Part shown: positions 1 to 9,839 of the stretch, piece after piece
Layout of the letters: each line of letters opens with the position of its first letter
How positions within the stretch are numbered: position 1 is the stretch's first letter
Assembly: GCF_051960575.1 (NCBI RefSeq)
Contig: NZ_JBQCEE010000141.1
Location: forward strand, 1 to 15,743
Length of the DNA stretch: 15,743 bases
Reading direction: 5' to 3'
Source of the DNA: JBQCEE01 sp051960575
Lineage (GTDB): Bacteria > Actinomycetota > Actinomycetes > Mycobacteriales > Jatrophihabitantaceae
The notes under the pieces: generated by a model
Seen by the model: the letters and a program-made list of their open reading frames with translations, nothing else
Told to the model about the DNA's origin: nothing
Database searches by the model: none
Made by a program: the position numbers and the translations under genes

Positions 1-40
1 GGCGGGCGGGCCGCCCCCCCCCGGCCCGGCGGCCCGCCCG
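1..40. repeat. GC-only inverted repeat at the left window edge
   Basis: The first 40 bases are exclusively G and C. The left arm (1-13) can pair with the right arm (about 22-38) if a four-base bulge is allowed, around a run of nine C at 14-22. On the minus strand it lies inside or just past the end of the broken permease, so it could be a GC-rich transcription terminator. A long C run and a pure G/C hairpin are also places where reads fail, so the exact bases are uncertain. Confidence 0.4.
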
Positions 41-642
41 ACTCGAGAGCAGCACCGACCCGACGACGAGCACGCCGCCGGCGAGTCGGGCCGCGGTGAG
101 CGACTCGCCGAGCACGACCACCGCGCCGGCGAGCCCGAAGACCGGGATGAGGTTCACGACGACCGCGGTGACGTGCACGTGCGCGGCACCCATCGCGTGG
201 TTCCAGAGAGTGCCGAGCCGCCCGTCCAGCCGGCCCCGTCGATGACGACCGCACCCGCCAGCCCACCGGCCAGGCCGGCGACCAGTCGCACGGTGAGCCG
301 TTCGTGCAGCACCGCCAGGGCGAGCGCCACCACCAGCGGGGCCTCGAGTCCGGCGATGAGCGCGCCGTTGCCCGCGCTGGTGCGCGCGAGGCCCAGCGTC
401 TGGCAGAGGTAGGCGAGGCCCGGCTCGAGCGCGCCGAGCACGACGACCGCGCGCCACGACGACGGCGGCCGGTATCCCCGCCGCAGCAGCATCGCCCAGA
501 GCGCCGCTGTCGCGGTGACGAGCTCGACCGCGAGCAGGGTGGCCGGGCCGAACGCCTGCACGGCGAACTTGGTGCCCGTGACCGCGGCGCCCCACAGCGC
601 CGCGGCGACGACGAGCAGGACGGCGGGGCGCAGCGTGCTCAT
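1..642 (-). pseudogene. DMT/EamA-family permease, internally deleted and frameshifted, runs off the left edge
   Basis: This is a remnant of a drug/metabolite (EamA, 10-helix) inner-membrane exporter; the substrate is unknown. The ATG at 642 follows a strong ribosome site, GGGAGG (648-653 on the plus strand), five bases away. The first frame carries a complete N-terminal EamA repeat of about five helices, including LLAVELVTATAALWAM and ALAVLHERLTVRL. It then loses sense near plus-strand 208-228 and stops at 154-156. Another frame picks up at once with the end of the second EamA repeat: LWNHAMGAAHV, then NLIPVFGLAGAVVLGESLT, to the window edge without a stop. Roughly 65-75 residues (helices 6, 7 and part of 8) are missing between them. 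Family members have about 290-300 residues. It sits 74 bases downstream of dedA and may be cotranscribed. A mis-assembly is possible, because the junction is close to the window edge. Confidence 0.75.
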
Positions 643-716
643 CGCGACCTCCCGTCCACGACAGGAGCACGGCACCCAGTCGGTGATACGGGAACCCGGG
701 TCGCCGGGCCGGGGGC

Positions 717-1340
717 TCAGCGCCCGACGGCCTCGGCGCGCTCGGCCCGCCGCGAGCGGTAGCGGCGCACGAGCACGACGGCGGCGATCACGACCAGCAG
801 GGCGATGCCGACGTAGTTCGCATACCGCTCGACCCGGTGGTACTGCGACCCGGCGAGGTAGCCGATCAGGACGAACGCCGTGGCCCAGATCGCGCCCCCG
901 GCGACGTTCCAGGCGAGGAAGCGTCCGTAGGGCAGCCGGCTCATCCCGGCCAGCCCGGGCACGAGCGCGCGCAGTGCCGCCGTGAACCGACCGACGAAGA
1001 CGCTCTTGCCGCCGAGTCGCCGCAGGCTGTCCTCGGCACGGTGCAGCTTCTCGTCCGACAGCAGGCGGTCGGGGATGCGCCGCAGGATGCGCTCGCCGTA
1101 GCGCTGGCCGACCCAGAAGCCGATCGAGTCGCCGATCACCGCGCCGGCGATCCCTGCGACGAGCACGGCCGTGAGCGAGAGCTTGTGCTGATTGGCGAGC
1201 ACGCCGCCGAGCACGACGCCGATCTCGCCCGGCAGCACCACCCCCACGAACGCGGACGCCTCGAGCGCGGGCAGCAGGAACACGAGCGCCAGCACCAGGG
1301 CGGGAGGCAACCGCAGGATGCCGTCGAGCACATGTCCCAT
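717..1340 (-). CDS. DedA-family (VTT domain) membrane protein
   Basis: A DedA/VTT-domain integral membrane protein of 207 residues, the usual family size (about 200-220). DedA proteins are linked to lipid-carrier (undecaprenyl phosphate, phosphatidylethanolamine) flipping and membrane homeostasis; the substrate here is not evident. Seen in the protein: a re-entrant segment with E27 and the LPGE motif (E39), D71 in AVIGDSIGFWVG, and the family signature FVGRF-x5-R-x2-VPGLAGM (R118, R124). Next come F-x3-N-x2-GGAIW and a last hydrophobic helix at about 175-192 with a basic tail. I chose the ATG at 1340; a TTG 33 bases upstream is in frame but unlikely. It is transcribed away from the carH-like gene, 99 bases apart, so the two share a control region. 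The broken EamA gene follows in the same direction. Confidence 0.9.
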   Translation of the reverse strand: MGHVLDGILRLPPALVLALVFLLPALEASAFVGVVLPGEIGVVLGGVLANQHKLSLTAVLVAGIAGAVIGDSIGFWVGQRYGERILRRIPDRLLSDEKLHRAEDSLRRLGGKSVFVGRFTAALRALVPGLAGMSRLPYGRFLAWNVAGGAIWATAFVLIGYLAGSQYHRVERYANYVGIALLVVIAAVVLVRRYRSRRAERAEAVGR

Positions 1341-1439
1341 GCGTCGTGCGTACCCCTGTCCGACGCCGCGCAACCCTGGTCACATCCCAAGTTTGAAACC
1401 TGTGCAAGTGAGGTAGGCTCCGCGTCAGGGTCGGACGAT
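1341..1439. promoter_or_regulatory. Divergent control region between dedA and the carH-like gene
   Basis: These 99 bases separate two divergently transcribed genes. They contain CAAGTTTGAAAC (1388-1399) immediately followed by CTGTGCAAGT (1400-1409), so the word CAAGT occurs twice 17 bases apart. Both words recur upstream of the synthase gene. A plausible plus-strand promoter is TTGAAA (1393-1398) with TAGGCT (1414-1419), spacing 15. On the minus strand TTGCAC (rc of 1402-1407) could be a -35 for dedA. CAGGG at 1426-1430 is the likely ribosome site for the GTG at 1440. The overlap of the repeat with the promoter fits autorepression by the regulator, which is inference. Confidence 0.5.
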
Positions 1440-2402
1440 GTGGAGCGCGCGGTGGCACAGGCAGTCGGGGCTGACGGGTACTCGATCGGTGCCGCTGCCG
1501 CACGCCTGGGTGTGGCACCCGAGACGCTTCGCAGCTGGGGGCACCGGTACGGCCTCACGCCGTCGGCCACCACGAGCGGGGGTCACCGCCGGTACAGCCG
1601 CGCCGACCTGCGCCGGCTCGCCCGCATGCAGCAACTCGTCGCAGCGGGCGCGACACCCGCACGCGCCGCGGCGGCCGTGCTCGCCGCCGACGCGGATGCC
1701 GGGCTCGAGAGCCTGGGCGACGTCGAGCTGCCACAGCGTGGCGGGCCGGGCGGTCGCGTGCTGGCCGTGCCCGGCGCGTCGCCCGAGAGCCGCGGCATCG
1801 CGCGGGCCGCGAGCCGGCTGGACGCCGAGGCGACCGGCGACCGCATCCGGCAACTCCTCGTCGAGCGCGGCGCCGTCGAGACGTGGCAGGAGATCCTGCG
1901 ACCCGTGCTCATCGCCGCCGGCGCCCGCTGGGCGCGGACGGGCGAGGGCATCGATGTGGAACATCTGTTGAGCGAGGTCACCGCCGACGAGCTGCGGGCC
2001 CACCGCAGCCGCCAGCCACCGCCCGTTCCGGGCCGCCCGGTGCTGCTGGCCTGCTTCCCCGAAGACCTGCACGTCCTGCCGCTGCACGTGCTCGCCGCAG
2101 CACTCGCCGAGGCGCGCGTGCCGCACCGTCTGCTCGGTGCGCGCCTGCCGGTCGAGGCGCTCGCCGCAGCGGCCAGGCGCACCGGCCCGCGCGCCGTCTT
2201 CATCTGGCGGCAGATGCAGCAACCGATCCTGGACGAACCGGTGCGCGGCGCCGAACTGCTGGCCGCACTCCCCCGCACGCGTCCGGCCATCCAGGTCGTC
2301 GTCGGTGGCCCGGGCTGGAGTCGGGGCGCGCTGCCCGAAGGCGCGCGTCTCGCCGCCAGCCTGCCCGACGCCCTGGCACTCCTCGGCGCGGGCGCGCGGT
2401 GA
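1440..2402 (+). CDS. CarH/LitR-type MerR-family B12-binding photoreceptor regulator
   Basis: Predicted light-sensing transcriptional repressor of 320 residues that uses adenosylcobalamin as chromophore. Domains: MerR helix-turn-helix at about 14-75 (YSIGAAAARLGVAPETLRSW, then GGHRRYSRADLRRL); helical cobalamin-capping bundle at about 130-190; Rossmann-type B12-binding domain at about 198-318. The cap has W164, then nine residues, then E174-H175: the W-x9-EH signature of CarH photoreceptors. H211 in PEDLH matches the lower axial cobalt ligand; the usual following glycine (DxHxxG) is proline here. In characterised CarH and LitR proteins, the dark AdoCbl tetramer represses carotenoid genes and light releases it. 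The start is a GTG with CAGGG nine bases upstream. The neighbours support the same role: a prenyl synthase and CrtI desaturase follow in the same direction. The family call is firm; light response here is inferred. Confidence 0.88.
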   Translation: MERAVAQAVGADGYSIGAAAARLGVAPETLRSWGHRYGLTPSATTSGGHRRYSRADLRRLARMQQLVAAGATPARAAAAVLAADADAGLESLGDVELPQRGGPGGRVLAVPGASPESRGIARAASRLDAEATGDRIRQLLVERGAVETWQEILRPVLIAAGARWARTGEGIDVEHLLSEVTADELRAHRSRQPPPVPGRPVLLACFPEDLHVLPLHVLAAALAEARVPHRLLGARLPVEALAAAARRTGPRAVFIWRQMQQPILDEPVRGAELLAALPRTRPAIQVVVGGPGWSRGALPEGARLAASLPDALALLGAGAR

Positions 2403-2438
2403 CCGCCACACGGCGCGGACGTTTCGCGCCACCACAAT

Positions 2439-2455
2439 CTGTGCAAGTTTCCAAC
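2439..2455. promoter_or_regulatory. Candidate CarH-type operator upstream of the prenyl synthase gene
   Basis: CTGTGCAAGT (2439-2448) is identical to 1400-1409 in front of the regulator gene. The overlapping CAAGTTTCCAAC (2444-2455) matches CAAGTTTGAAAC (1388-1399) at 10 of 12 positions. The shared words lie in the two intergenic regions of the same cluster, which suggests one regulator binds both. The site is 63-79 bases upstream of the synthase ATG, in promoter range. No binding data; the assignment is inferred from repetition and context. Confidence 0.5.
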
Positions 2456-2472
2456 GAGGGCGCGTCGCCCTC
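2456..2472 (+). repeat. Short perfect hairpin in the synthase leader
   Basis: GAGGGCG (2456-2462), CGT loop, CGCCCTC (2466-2472) form a perfect 7-bp stem directly after the candidate operator. No T run follows. It may end carH transcripts weakly, form part of the operator, or be a leader stem in the synthase mRNA. Confidence 0.4.
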
Positions 2473-2517
2473 CTCGTCACAACCCCGCACCAACCCCCTC
2501 ACCGATCGGACACCGCG

Positions 2518-3585
2518 ATGACCTCCACGCTCAGCCACCACACCCCGGCGCCGATCGGCCGTCCGGCCCGCGCGACGTCCTGGCGGGCGGTGACCGGCGA
2601 GCAGCGCAGCGCCGTCCTCGCCCGCATCGACGAGGTGCTGCTCTCGCTCGGCGGCCCGCTGGTGCGACCGGCTCGGCGCCTCACCCACGCGTCCAGCAAG
2701 ATGGTGCGTCCAGGGCTGAGCCTCGCGGTCGCCGGCCTGGTCGGCGACCCGACCCCGGAGGCCTACCGCGCCGCCGCAGCGGTCGAGCTGCTGCACTGCG
2801 CGACGCTCGTACACGACGACATCATCGACCGCGCCGACGAGCGCCGCGGCCGCCCGACCGTCGCCGTCGAGGACGGTGACGCCACGGCGATCGTCACGGG
2901 TGACTTCCTCATTGCGGCCGCGAACACCGCCGCCCTCGGGCTCGGCCCCTTCGCGCTCGCCGAGCTGATCGCCACCCTTGCCCAGCTGTGCGCGGGGCAG
3001 GCACGCGAGGACGAGCACCGCTTCGACATGACCACCACCGTCCTCGACGCGCTCGAGATCGCGAACGACAAGACCGGCAGCCTGCTGCGCGCAGCCGCCG
3101 TGCTCGGCGCGATGGCCGCCCACCTGCCGGACGGTGTCATCGAGGCGCTCGGCGAGTTCGGTGCCGAGTTCGGCATCGCGCTGCAGGTGGTCGACGACGT
3201 GCTCGACCTCGCGTCGACCACCGAGCTGCTCGGCAAGCCGGCCGGCGCCGACGTGCGCGCCGGGGTCATCGGTGTGCCGACGGCGATCGCCCTCGAGCGG
3301 GTGCCCGAGCTGACCACGCTCATCACGCCGGCCGCGACGAAGGACGACACCGATCGCGCGGTCGCACTCATCCTCGACTGCGGCGCGGTCGCCGACGCGG
3401 TGGTCATCGCGCGACGGCACGCGGCCCGCGCCGAGGCGGCGGTCGACGCCGCCGGCCTGGCCACGATCGCCGACTTCGCCGACTGGCCGCGCCGGTACGT
3501 CGAGACGCTGCTCGCGACGCGGGTCGCGCCGCACCTGCGCGTCCGCCTCGGCATCACCGTCGCCGACGCCGAGGTCGTCGGATGA
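2518..3585 (+). CDS. Polyprenyl diphosphate synthase (CrtE/GrcC-like)
   Basis: A trans-isoprenyl diphosphate synthase of 355 residues that condenses IPP with an allylic diphosphate in the cytoplasm. Motifs: first Asp-rich motif DDIID (100-104) within HDDIIDRADERRGRPT, KTGSLL at about 185-190, second Asp-rich motif DDVLD (226-230), then GKPAGADVRAG at 239-249. The residues four and five before the first DD are T96 and A95. Many GGPP synthases have an aromatic residue there, whereas small residues are usual in heptaprenyl and longer synthases. GKPAGADxRAG also resembles mycobacterial GrcC-type enzymes. The locus argues for a carotenoid GGPP synthase, the pocket for a longer chain; I leave the gene symbol open. 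The ATG at 2518 is 115 bases after carH, with only a weak ribosome site. Its TGA overlaps the next gene's ATG (ATGA at 3582-3585), so translation is probably coupled. Confidence 0.88.
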   Translation: MTSTLSHHTPAPIGRPARATSWRAVTGEQRSAVLARIDEVLLSLGGPLVRPARRLTHASSKMVRPGLSLAVAGLVGDPTPEAYRAAAAVELLHCATLVHDDIIDRADERRGRPTVAVEDGDATAIVTGDFLIAAANTAALGLGPFALAELIATLAQLCAGQAREDEHRFDMTTTVLDALEIANDKTGSLLRAAAVLGAMAAHLPDGVIEALGEFGAEFGIALQVVDDVLDLASTTELLGKPAGADVRAGVIGVPTAIALERVPELTTLITPAATKDDTDRAVALILDCGAVADAVVIARRHAARAEAAVDAAGLATIADFADWPRRYVETLLATRVAPHLRVRLGITVADAEVVG

Positions 3586-5096
3586 GCCTGCGCACCGTCC
3601 CCGGACGCACCGATCGCGTCGTCATCGTCGGCGCGGGGCTCGGCGGGCTCTCGGCGGCGCTCAACCTCGCCAACACCGGCCGGCAGGTGACGCTGCTCGA
3701 GGCGGCCGACGTCCCTGGCGGGCGAGCAGGCATCCTCGAGCGCGACGGGTACACCTTCGACACCGGCCCCAGCGTGCTGACGATGCCGGAGATCGTCGCC
3801 GACACTTTCGCGGCCGTCGGCGAGTCGATGGACGACTGGCTCACCCTCGACCGGCTCGACCCGGCGTACCGCGCCCGCTTCGCCGACGGCACCTCGCTCG
3901 ACGTGCACACCGACACCGAGGTCATGGCCGAGACCATCCGCGCCACCAGCGGCGCGAAGGACGCCGAGGGCTACCGGCAGTTCGTGAAGTACCTGCGCCG
4001 GCTGTACGACGTCGAGATCGACAGCTTCATCGACCGCAACCTGGACGCGCCGTGGCAGCTGCTCGGCCGGCCGGCGCTGCAGCTGCTACGGCTCGGCGCG
4101 TTCGGCAGGCTGGCGCCGCGCGTGGCCCGCTACGTCGACGACCCGCGGCTGCAGAAGCTGTTCTCGTTCCAGGCGATGTACGCGGGCCTCGCGCCCGCCG
4201 AGGCGCTCGCCGTTTACGCCGTGATCACCTACATGGACTGCGTCCGCGGGGTGTTCTTCCCGCGTGGGGGCATGCACGCGCTGCCCCGCGCGCTCGCGTC
4301 CGCCGCCGAGAAGCACGGCGTCGAGGTCCGTTACGGCACGCGCGTCAGCCGGATCGAGACCAGCGGTGGCCGCGCGATCGCCGTGCACACCGCCGCAGGT
4401 GAGCGCGTCCCGGCCGACGTGGTGATCGTCAACGCCGACCTGCCGACCGCCTATCGCGAGCTGCTGCCGCCCGAGCTCGCGCCGCGACGGCTGCGGCGCC
4501 TGCGGTACTCACCGTCGTGCGTCGTGCTCTACGCGGGCGTGCGCAAGCAGTACCCGGACGCCCGCCACCACACCATCTCGTTCGGACGCGCGTGGGACAG
4601 CACCTTCGACGAGATCATCCACGACGGCCGCACGATGAGCGACCCGTCGGTGCTCGTGAGCATCGGGTCGAAGACCGACCGGTCGCTCGCGCCGGACGGC
4701 GCCGACAGCTGCTTCGTGCTCTTCCCGACGCCGCACCTGCAGCACGACCGGCCGATCGACTGGCAGCGCGAGGCCCCGCGCTACCGCGACCACATGGTCG
4801 AGACGCTCGAACAGCGCGGTTTCGAGGGCTTCGGTTCGGCGATCGAGGTCGAGCACCTGGTGACGCCCGCCGACTGGCAGGCCCAGGGCATGGCGGCGGG
4901 CGCGCCGTTCGCGGCGGCCCACCTGCTGCGGCAGAGCGGCCCGTTCCGCCTCCCGACGCTCGACCGCCACGTCGAGAACCTCGTCTTCTGCGGTTCGAAC
5001 ACCCAGCCGGGCGTCGGCGTGCCGATGGTGCTGCTCTCCGGCCGGCTTGCCGCCGAGCGCGTGACCGGGGCGGTGCGGCGGCGCGTCGGCGGGTGA
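3582..5096 (+). CDS. crtI: CrtI-family phytoene desaturase (FAD-dependent)
   Basis: A 504-residue CrtI-type carotenoid desaturase, the usual length, that introduces double bases into phytoene (or a related polyene) using FAD at the membrane surface. An N-terminal dinucleotide-binding motif VVIVGAGLGGLSAALNLA (about 13-30) is followed by the LLEAADVPGGRAG segment. Then come the family substrate-domain signature DTGPSVLTMPEIV and the middle segment FFPRGGMHALPRAL. The C-terminal FAD/signature segment FCGSNTQPGVGVPMVLLSGR lies at about 469-488. The start ATG overlaps the synthase stop by four bases and GAGG lies seven bases upstream. It is the last gene of the CarH-linked cluster. No phytoene synthase gene is present in the window. 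Related family members act as oxidases or on other polyenes, so the exact substrate is unproven. Confidence 0.9.
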   Translation: MSLRTVPGRTDRVVIVGAGLGGLSAALNLANTGRQVTLLEAADVPGGRAGILERDGYTFDTGPSVLTMPEIVADTFAAVGESMDDWLTLDRLDPAYRARFADGTSLDVHTDTEVMAETIRATSGAKDAEGYRQFVKYLRRLYDVEIDSFIDRNLDAPWQLLGRPALQLLRLGAFGRLAPRVARYVDDPRLQKLFSFQAMYAGLAPAEALAVYAVITYMDCVRGVFFPRGGMHALPRALASAAEKHGVEVRYGTRVSRIETSGGRAIAVHTAAGERVPADVVIVNADLPTAYRELLPPELAPRRLRRLRYSPSCVVLYAGVRKQYPDARHHTISFGRAWDSTFDEIIHDGRTMSDPSVLVSIGSKTDRSLAPDGADSCFVLFPTPHLQHDRPIDWQREAPRYRDHMVETLEQRGFEGFGSAIEVEHLVTPADWQAQGMAAGAPFAAAHLLRQSGPFRLPTLDRHVENLVFCGSNTQPGVGVPMVLLSGRLAAERVTGAVRRRVGG

Positions 5097-5100
5097 GCGC

Positions 5101-5116
5101 CGCGGCGGCCGCCGCG
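5101..5116 (+). terminator. Perfect 16-base GC palindrome after crtI
   Basis: CGCGGCGGCCGCCGCG is an exact self-complementary sequence starting five bases after the crtI stop. It can form a 6-bp stem with a GGCC loop. There is no T tract, so it would be an atypical GC-rich terminator, or only a chance palindrome in high-GC DNA. The remaining bases to 5216 hold GAAAGG (5204-5209), the ribosome site of the next gene, and a possible -10 box TACTGT (5172-5177) without a good -35. Confidence 0.35.
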
Positions 5117-5216
5117 AGACCGGGGTCATCGCCGCCGGGTGCCGTTCCCGGATGTTGTCGGTGGGTGGAAGTACTGTCGCGCTGACACCTGCTGCTGCAA
5201 CGGGAAAGGCCGCATC

Positions 5217-7277
<2,061 letters not shown>

Positions 7278-7290
7278 GGGCACGGGGCTG

Positions 7291-9822
7291 ATGGCACGCA
7301 GGGAGAGCACGAAGCAGACGATCAACCTGGCGGCGTTCGACACGCCGGGCGCCCGGGTGATCGACACGCCGCTGCACGAGGAGGTGCAGAAGTCCTACGG
7401 CGAGTACGGCTACTCGGTCATCACCGCGCGGGGGCTGCCCGACGCGCGCGACGGCCTGAAGCCGTCGCAGCGGCGGATCATGTTCGCGATGGCGCAGATG
7501 GGACTGCGTCCCGAGCGCGGCTACGTGAAGTCGTCGCGCGTGGTCGGCGAGGTGATGGGCAAGTTCCACCCGCACGGTGACGCGTCGATCTACGACACGA
7601 TGGTCCGGATGGCGCAGGACTTCCAGCAGAACACCCCGTTGATCGACGGGCACGGCGCCTGGGGCACGCTCGACGACGGCGCGGCCGCGTCCCGGTACAC
7701 CGAGTGCCGCCTCTCGCCGGTCGCGACCCTGCTCGTCGACGGCACGGACGAGGAGACGGTCGACTTCCGCCCGACCTACGACGGTTCGGGCGTCGAGCCG
7801 GTGGTGCTGCCCGCGGCCTTCCCGAACCTGCTGGTCAACGGCGCCGACGGCATCGCGGTCGGCATGTCGACGAACATGATCCCGCACAACCTCGGCGAGG
7901 TGATCGCCGCGACGCGGTGGCTGGTGAAGCACCCGAACGCGACGCTCGACAAGCTGATGAGCTTCGTGCCGGGGCCCGACCTGCCGACCGGCGGCATCCT
8001 GCTCGGCCTCGACGCCGTGCGCAGCGCCTACGAGACCGGCCGCGGTGTGGTGCGCATCCGCGCCCGCGTCGAGATCGGGCCGCTCGCCGGCAGCCGCGGG
8101 CGGCAGGCGATCACGATCACCGAGTTCCCGTACGGCATCGGCCCGGTGAAGGTGATCGAGGCGATCCAGAAGCAGACCGGCGAGAAGCGGCTGCAGGGCA
8201 TCGCGGACGTGAAGACCCTGACCGACATGACCACCGACGGTGAGCGCATGGTCATCGAGTGCAAGGCGGGCGTGAACCCGCAGGCCCTGCTCGCCGACCT
8301 CTACCGGCTCACGCCGATGGAGGTGTCGTTCGGCATCAACAACAACGTGCTGGTCAACGGCAAGCCGCAGGTGCTCGGGCTCAAGCAGCTGCTCGAGGTC
8401 TTCCTCGACCATCGCTTCGAGGTCGTCACCCGCCGCACGCGCTACCGGCTGCGCCGCGCCGAGGAGCGGCGCCACCTCGTCGAGGGCATGCTCATCGCGC
8501 TCGACAACATCGACCAGGTCGTGCGGATCATCCGCGCCAGCTTGGACACGGCGGAGGCGAAGACCCGGCTGGTGGCCGAGCTCGCCGGCGTCCGGGTGCG
8601 GCTGGGTGGCCGGCAGGTGACCCGCAGCCTCGACGAGGTTCAGGCCGCGCACATCCTCGACATGCCGCTGCGGCGCCTGGTCAACCTCGAGGTCGAGACG
8701 CTGCGTACCGAGTGGGCGTCGCTCACCGAGCTCATCGCGCAGCTGCAGGCGATCCTCGACAGTGACGACCTGTTGCGCACCGTCGTGTCCGACGAGCTCG
8801 CCGCCGTGGCGAAGGACCACGCGTCGCCGCGGCTCACGACGCTGCTCGACGGTGACCTCAAGCAGGTGCTGGCGGCGTCGGTGCCGGCCGGCCCGCTCGA
8901 GGTGGCCGACGACCCGTGCCAGGTGGTGCTGTCGGCGACCGGCCTCGTGGCCCGCACGGCCGCGGCGTCGGAGGAGGTCACCGAGACCGGACGCCGCCGC
9001 TCGGCCCGCACCAAGCACGACGTCATCGCCGCCACCGTCGAGGCGACGGCCCGCGGACAGGTGCTGCTGCTGACCAACCACGGGCGGGCGGTCAAGACCG
9101 ACGTGCTCACCCTGCCGACGCTGCCCGAGCACGCGGGCGTGCTCTCGCTGCGCGGCGGTGTCTCGGGCACCGAGATCGCGAGCGGTCTGCGTCCCGGCGA
9201 ACGCGTGATCGGCCTGGCGCCGCTGGCCGTGCCCGACACCGCCATCGGTCTGGCGCTCGGCACGAAGCACGGTCAGGTCAAGGTGACGCGTCCGGAATGG
9301 CCGGTGCGCTCGGACGTCTTCGACGTCATCGGGCTCGCCGACGGCGACGAGGTCGTCGGGACGACGTGGCTGTCCGGTCCGGCGGACATGGTGTTCGTGT
9401 CGAGCGACGGGCAGGTGCTGCGCTTCGACGCGGCGAAGGTGCGCCCGCAGGGGCTGTCGGGCGGCGGCATGGCCGGCATCAACCTGGCGGCCGGTGCGCA
9501 CGTGGTCTGGTTCGGCGCGGTCCGCACCGACGACACCGCGCACGGCGAGCCACAGGTCGTCGTCTCGAGCGGCGACCAGGTGAAGGTGACGCCGCTGTCG
9601 GAGTACCCCGCGAAGGGACGCGCCACCGGCGGTGTCGCGACGCTGCGGTACCTCGCCGGGCAGAGCACCACCATCGCGGTCGGATGGGCCGGCACGCGTC
9701 CGATCGGCTGCACCCGCACCGGTGACCCCGTGACGCTGCCCGATCCCGACCCGCGTCGCGGTGGTTCCGGCGTCACCATGACGGGCCCCGCTCTGCTCGG
9801 CCATCAGATCGAGCGCGAGTAG
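7291..9822 (+). CDS. parC: DNA topoisomerase IV subunit A (ParC/GyrA-like)
   Basis: The 843-residue DNA breakage-reunion subunit that decatenates or relaxes DNA with ParE. The winged-helix region includes GLPDARDGLKPSQRRIMFAM (48-67) and the quinolone-pocket segment HPHGDASIYD (93-102). The catalytic tyrosine is Y136 in AASRYTE. The tower and coiled-coil follow (DMPLRRLVNLEVETLRTEW), then a beta-pinwheel C-terminal domain. At the position of E. coli GyrA Ser83 the residue is alanine (A98) followed by S99, as in mycobacterial GyrA. In the C-terminal domain I find no Q-R/K-R-G-G-R/K-G GyrA box; the closest stretch is PQGLSGGGMAG. Lack of that box is typical of topoisomerase IV and argues against negative supercoiling. 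The ATG at 7291 follows a GAGGG site. The end is 17 bases from the convergent next gene. Confidence 0.87.
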   Translation: MARRESTKQTINLAAFDTPGARVIDTPLHEEVQKSYGEYGYSVITARGLPDARDGLKPSQRRIMFAMAQMGLRPERGYVKSSRVVGEVMGKFHPHGDASIYDTMVRMAQDFQQNTPLIDGHGAWGTLDDGAAASRYTECRLSPVATLLVDGTDEETVDFRPTYDGSGVEPVVLPAAFPNLLVNGADGIAVGMSTNMIPHNLGEVIAATRWLVKHPNATLDKLMSFVPGPDLPTGGILLGLDAVRSAYETGRGVVRIRARVEIGPLAGSRGRQAITITEFPYGIGPVKVIEAIQKQTGEKRLQGIADVKTLTDMTTDGERMVIECKAGVNPQALLADLYRLTPMEVSFGINNNVLVNGKPQVLGLKQLLEVFLDHRFEVVTRRTRYRLRRAEERRHLVEGMLIALDNIDQVVRIIRASLDTAEAKTRLVAELAGVRVRLGGRQVTRSLDEVQAAHILDMPLRRLVNLEVETLRTEWASLTELIAQLQAILDSDDLLRTVVSDELAAVAKDHASPRLTTLLDGDLKQVLAASVPAGPLEVADDPCQVVLSATGLVARTAAASEEVTETGRRRSARTKHDVIAATVEATARGQVLLLTNHGRAVKTDVLTLPTLPEHAGVLSLRGGVSGTEIASGLRPGERVIGLAPLAVPDTAIGLALGTKHGQVKVTRPEWPVRSDVFDVIGLADGDEVVGTTWLSGPADMVFVSSDGQVLRFDAAKVRPQGLSGGGMAGINLAAGAHVVWFGAVRTDDTAHGEPQVVVSSGDQVKVTPLSEYPAKGRATGGVATLRYLAGQSTTIAVGWAGTRPIGCTRTGDPVTLPDPDPRRGGSGVTMTGPALLGHQIERE

Positions 9823-9839
9823 TCGAACGGCCGGGATGG

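Noticed and set aside
837..1439. N-terminal extension of the CarH-like regulator back to 837
   Set aside because: It runs antisense through dedA with no domain, and the GTG at 1440 has a ribosome site and starts just before the MerR helix-turn-helix.
1341..1439. Cobalamin riboswitch ahead of the regulator
   Set aside because: The space is only 99 bases and lacks the B12-box elements; the protein itself supplies the B12 link.
2137..2517. N-terminal extension of the prenyl synthase into carH
   Set aside because: It overlaps the regulator in another frame, and the ATG at 2518 gives a normal family length.
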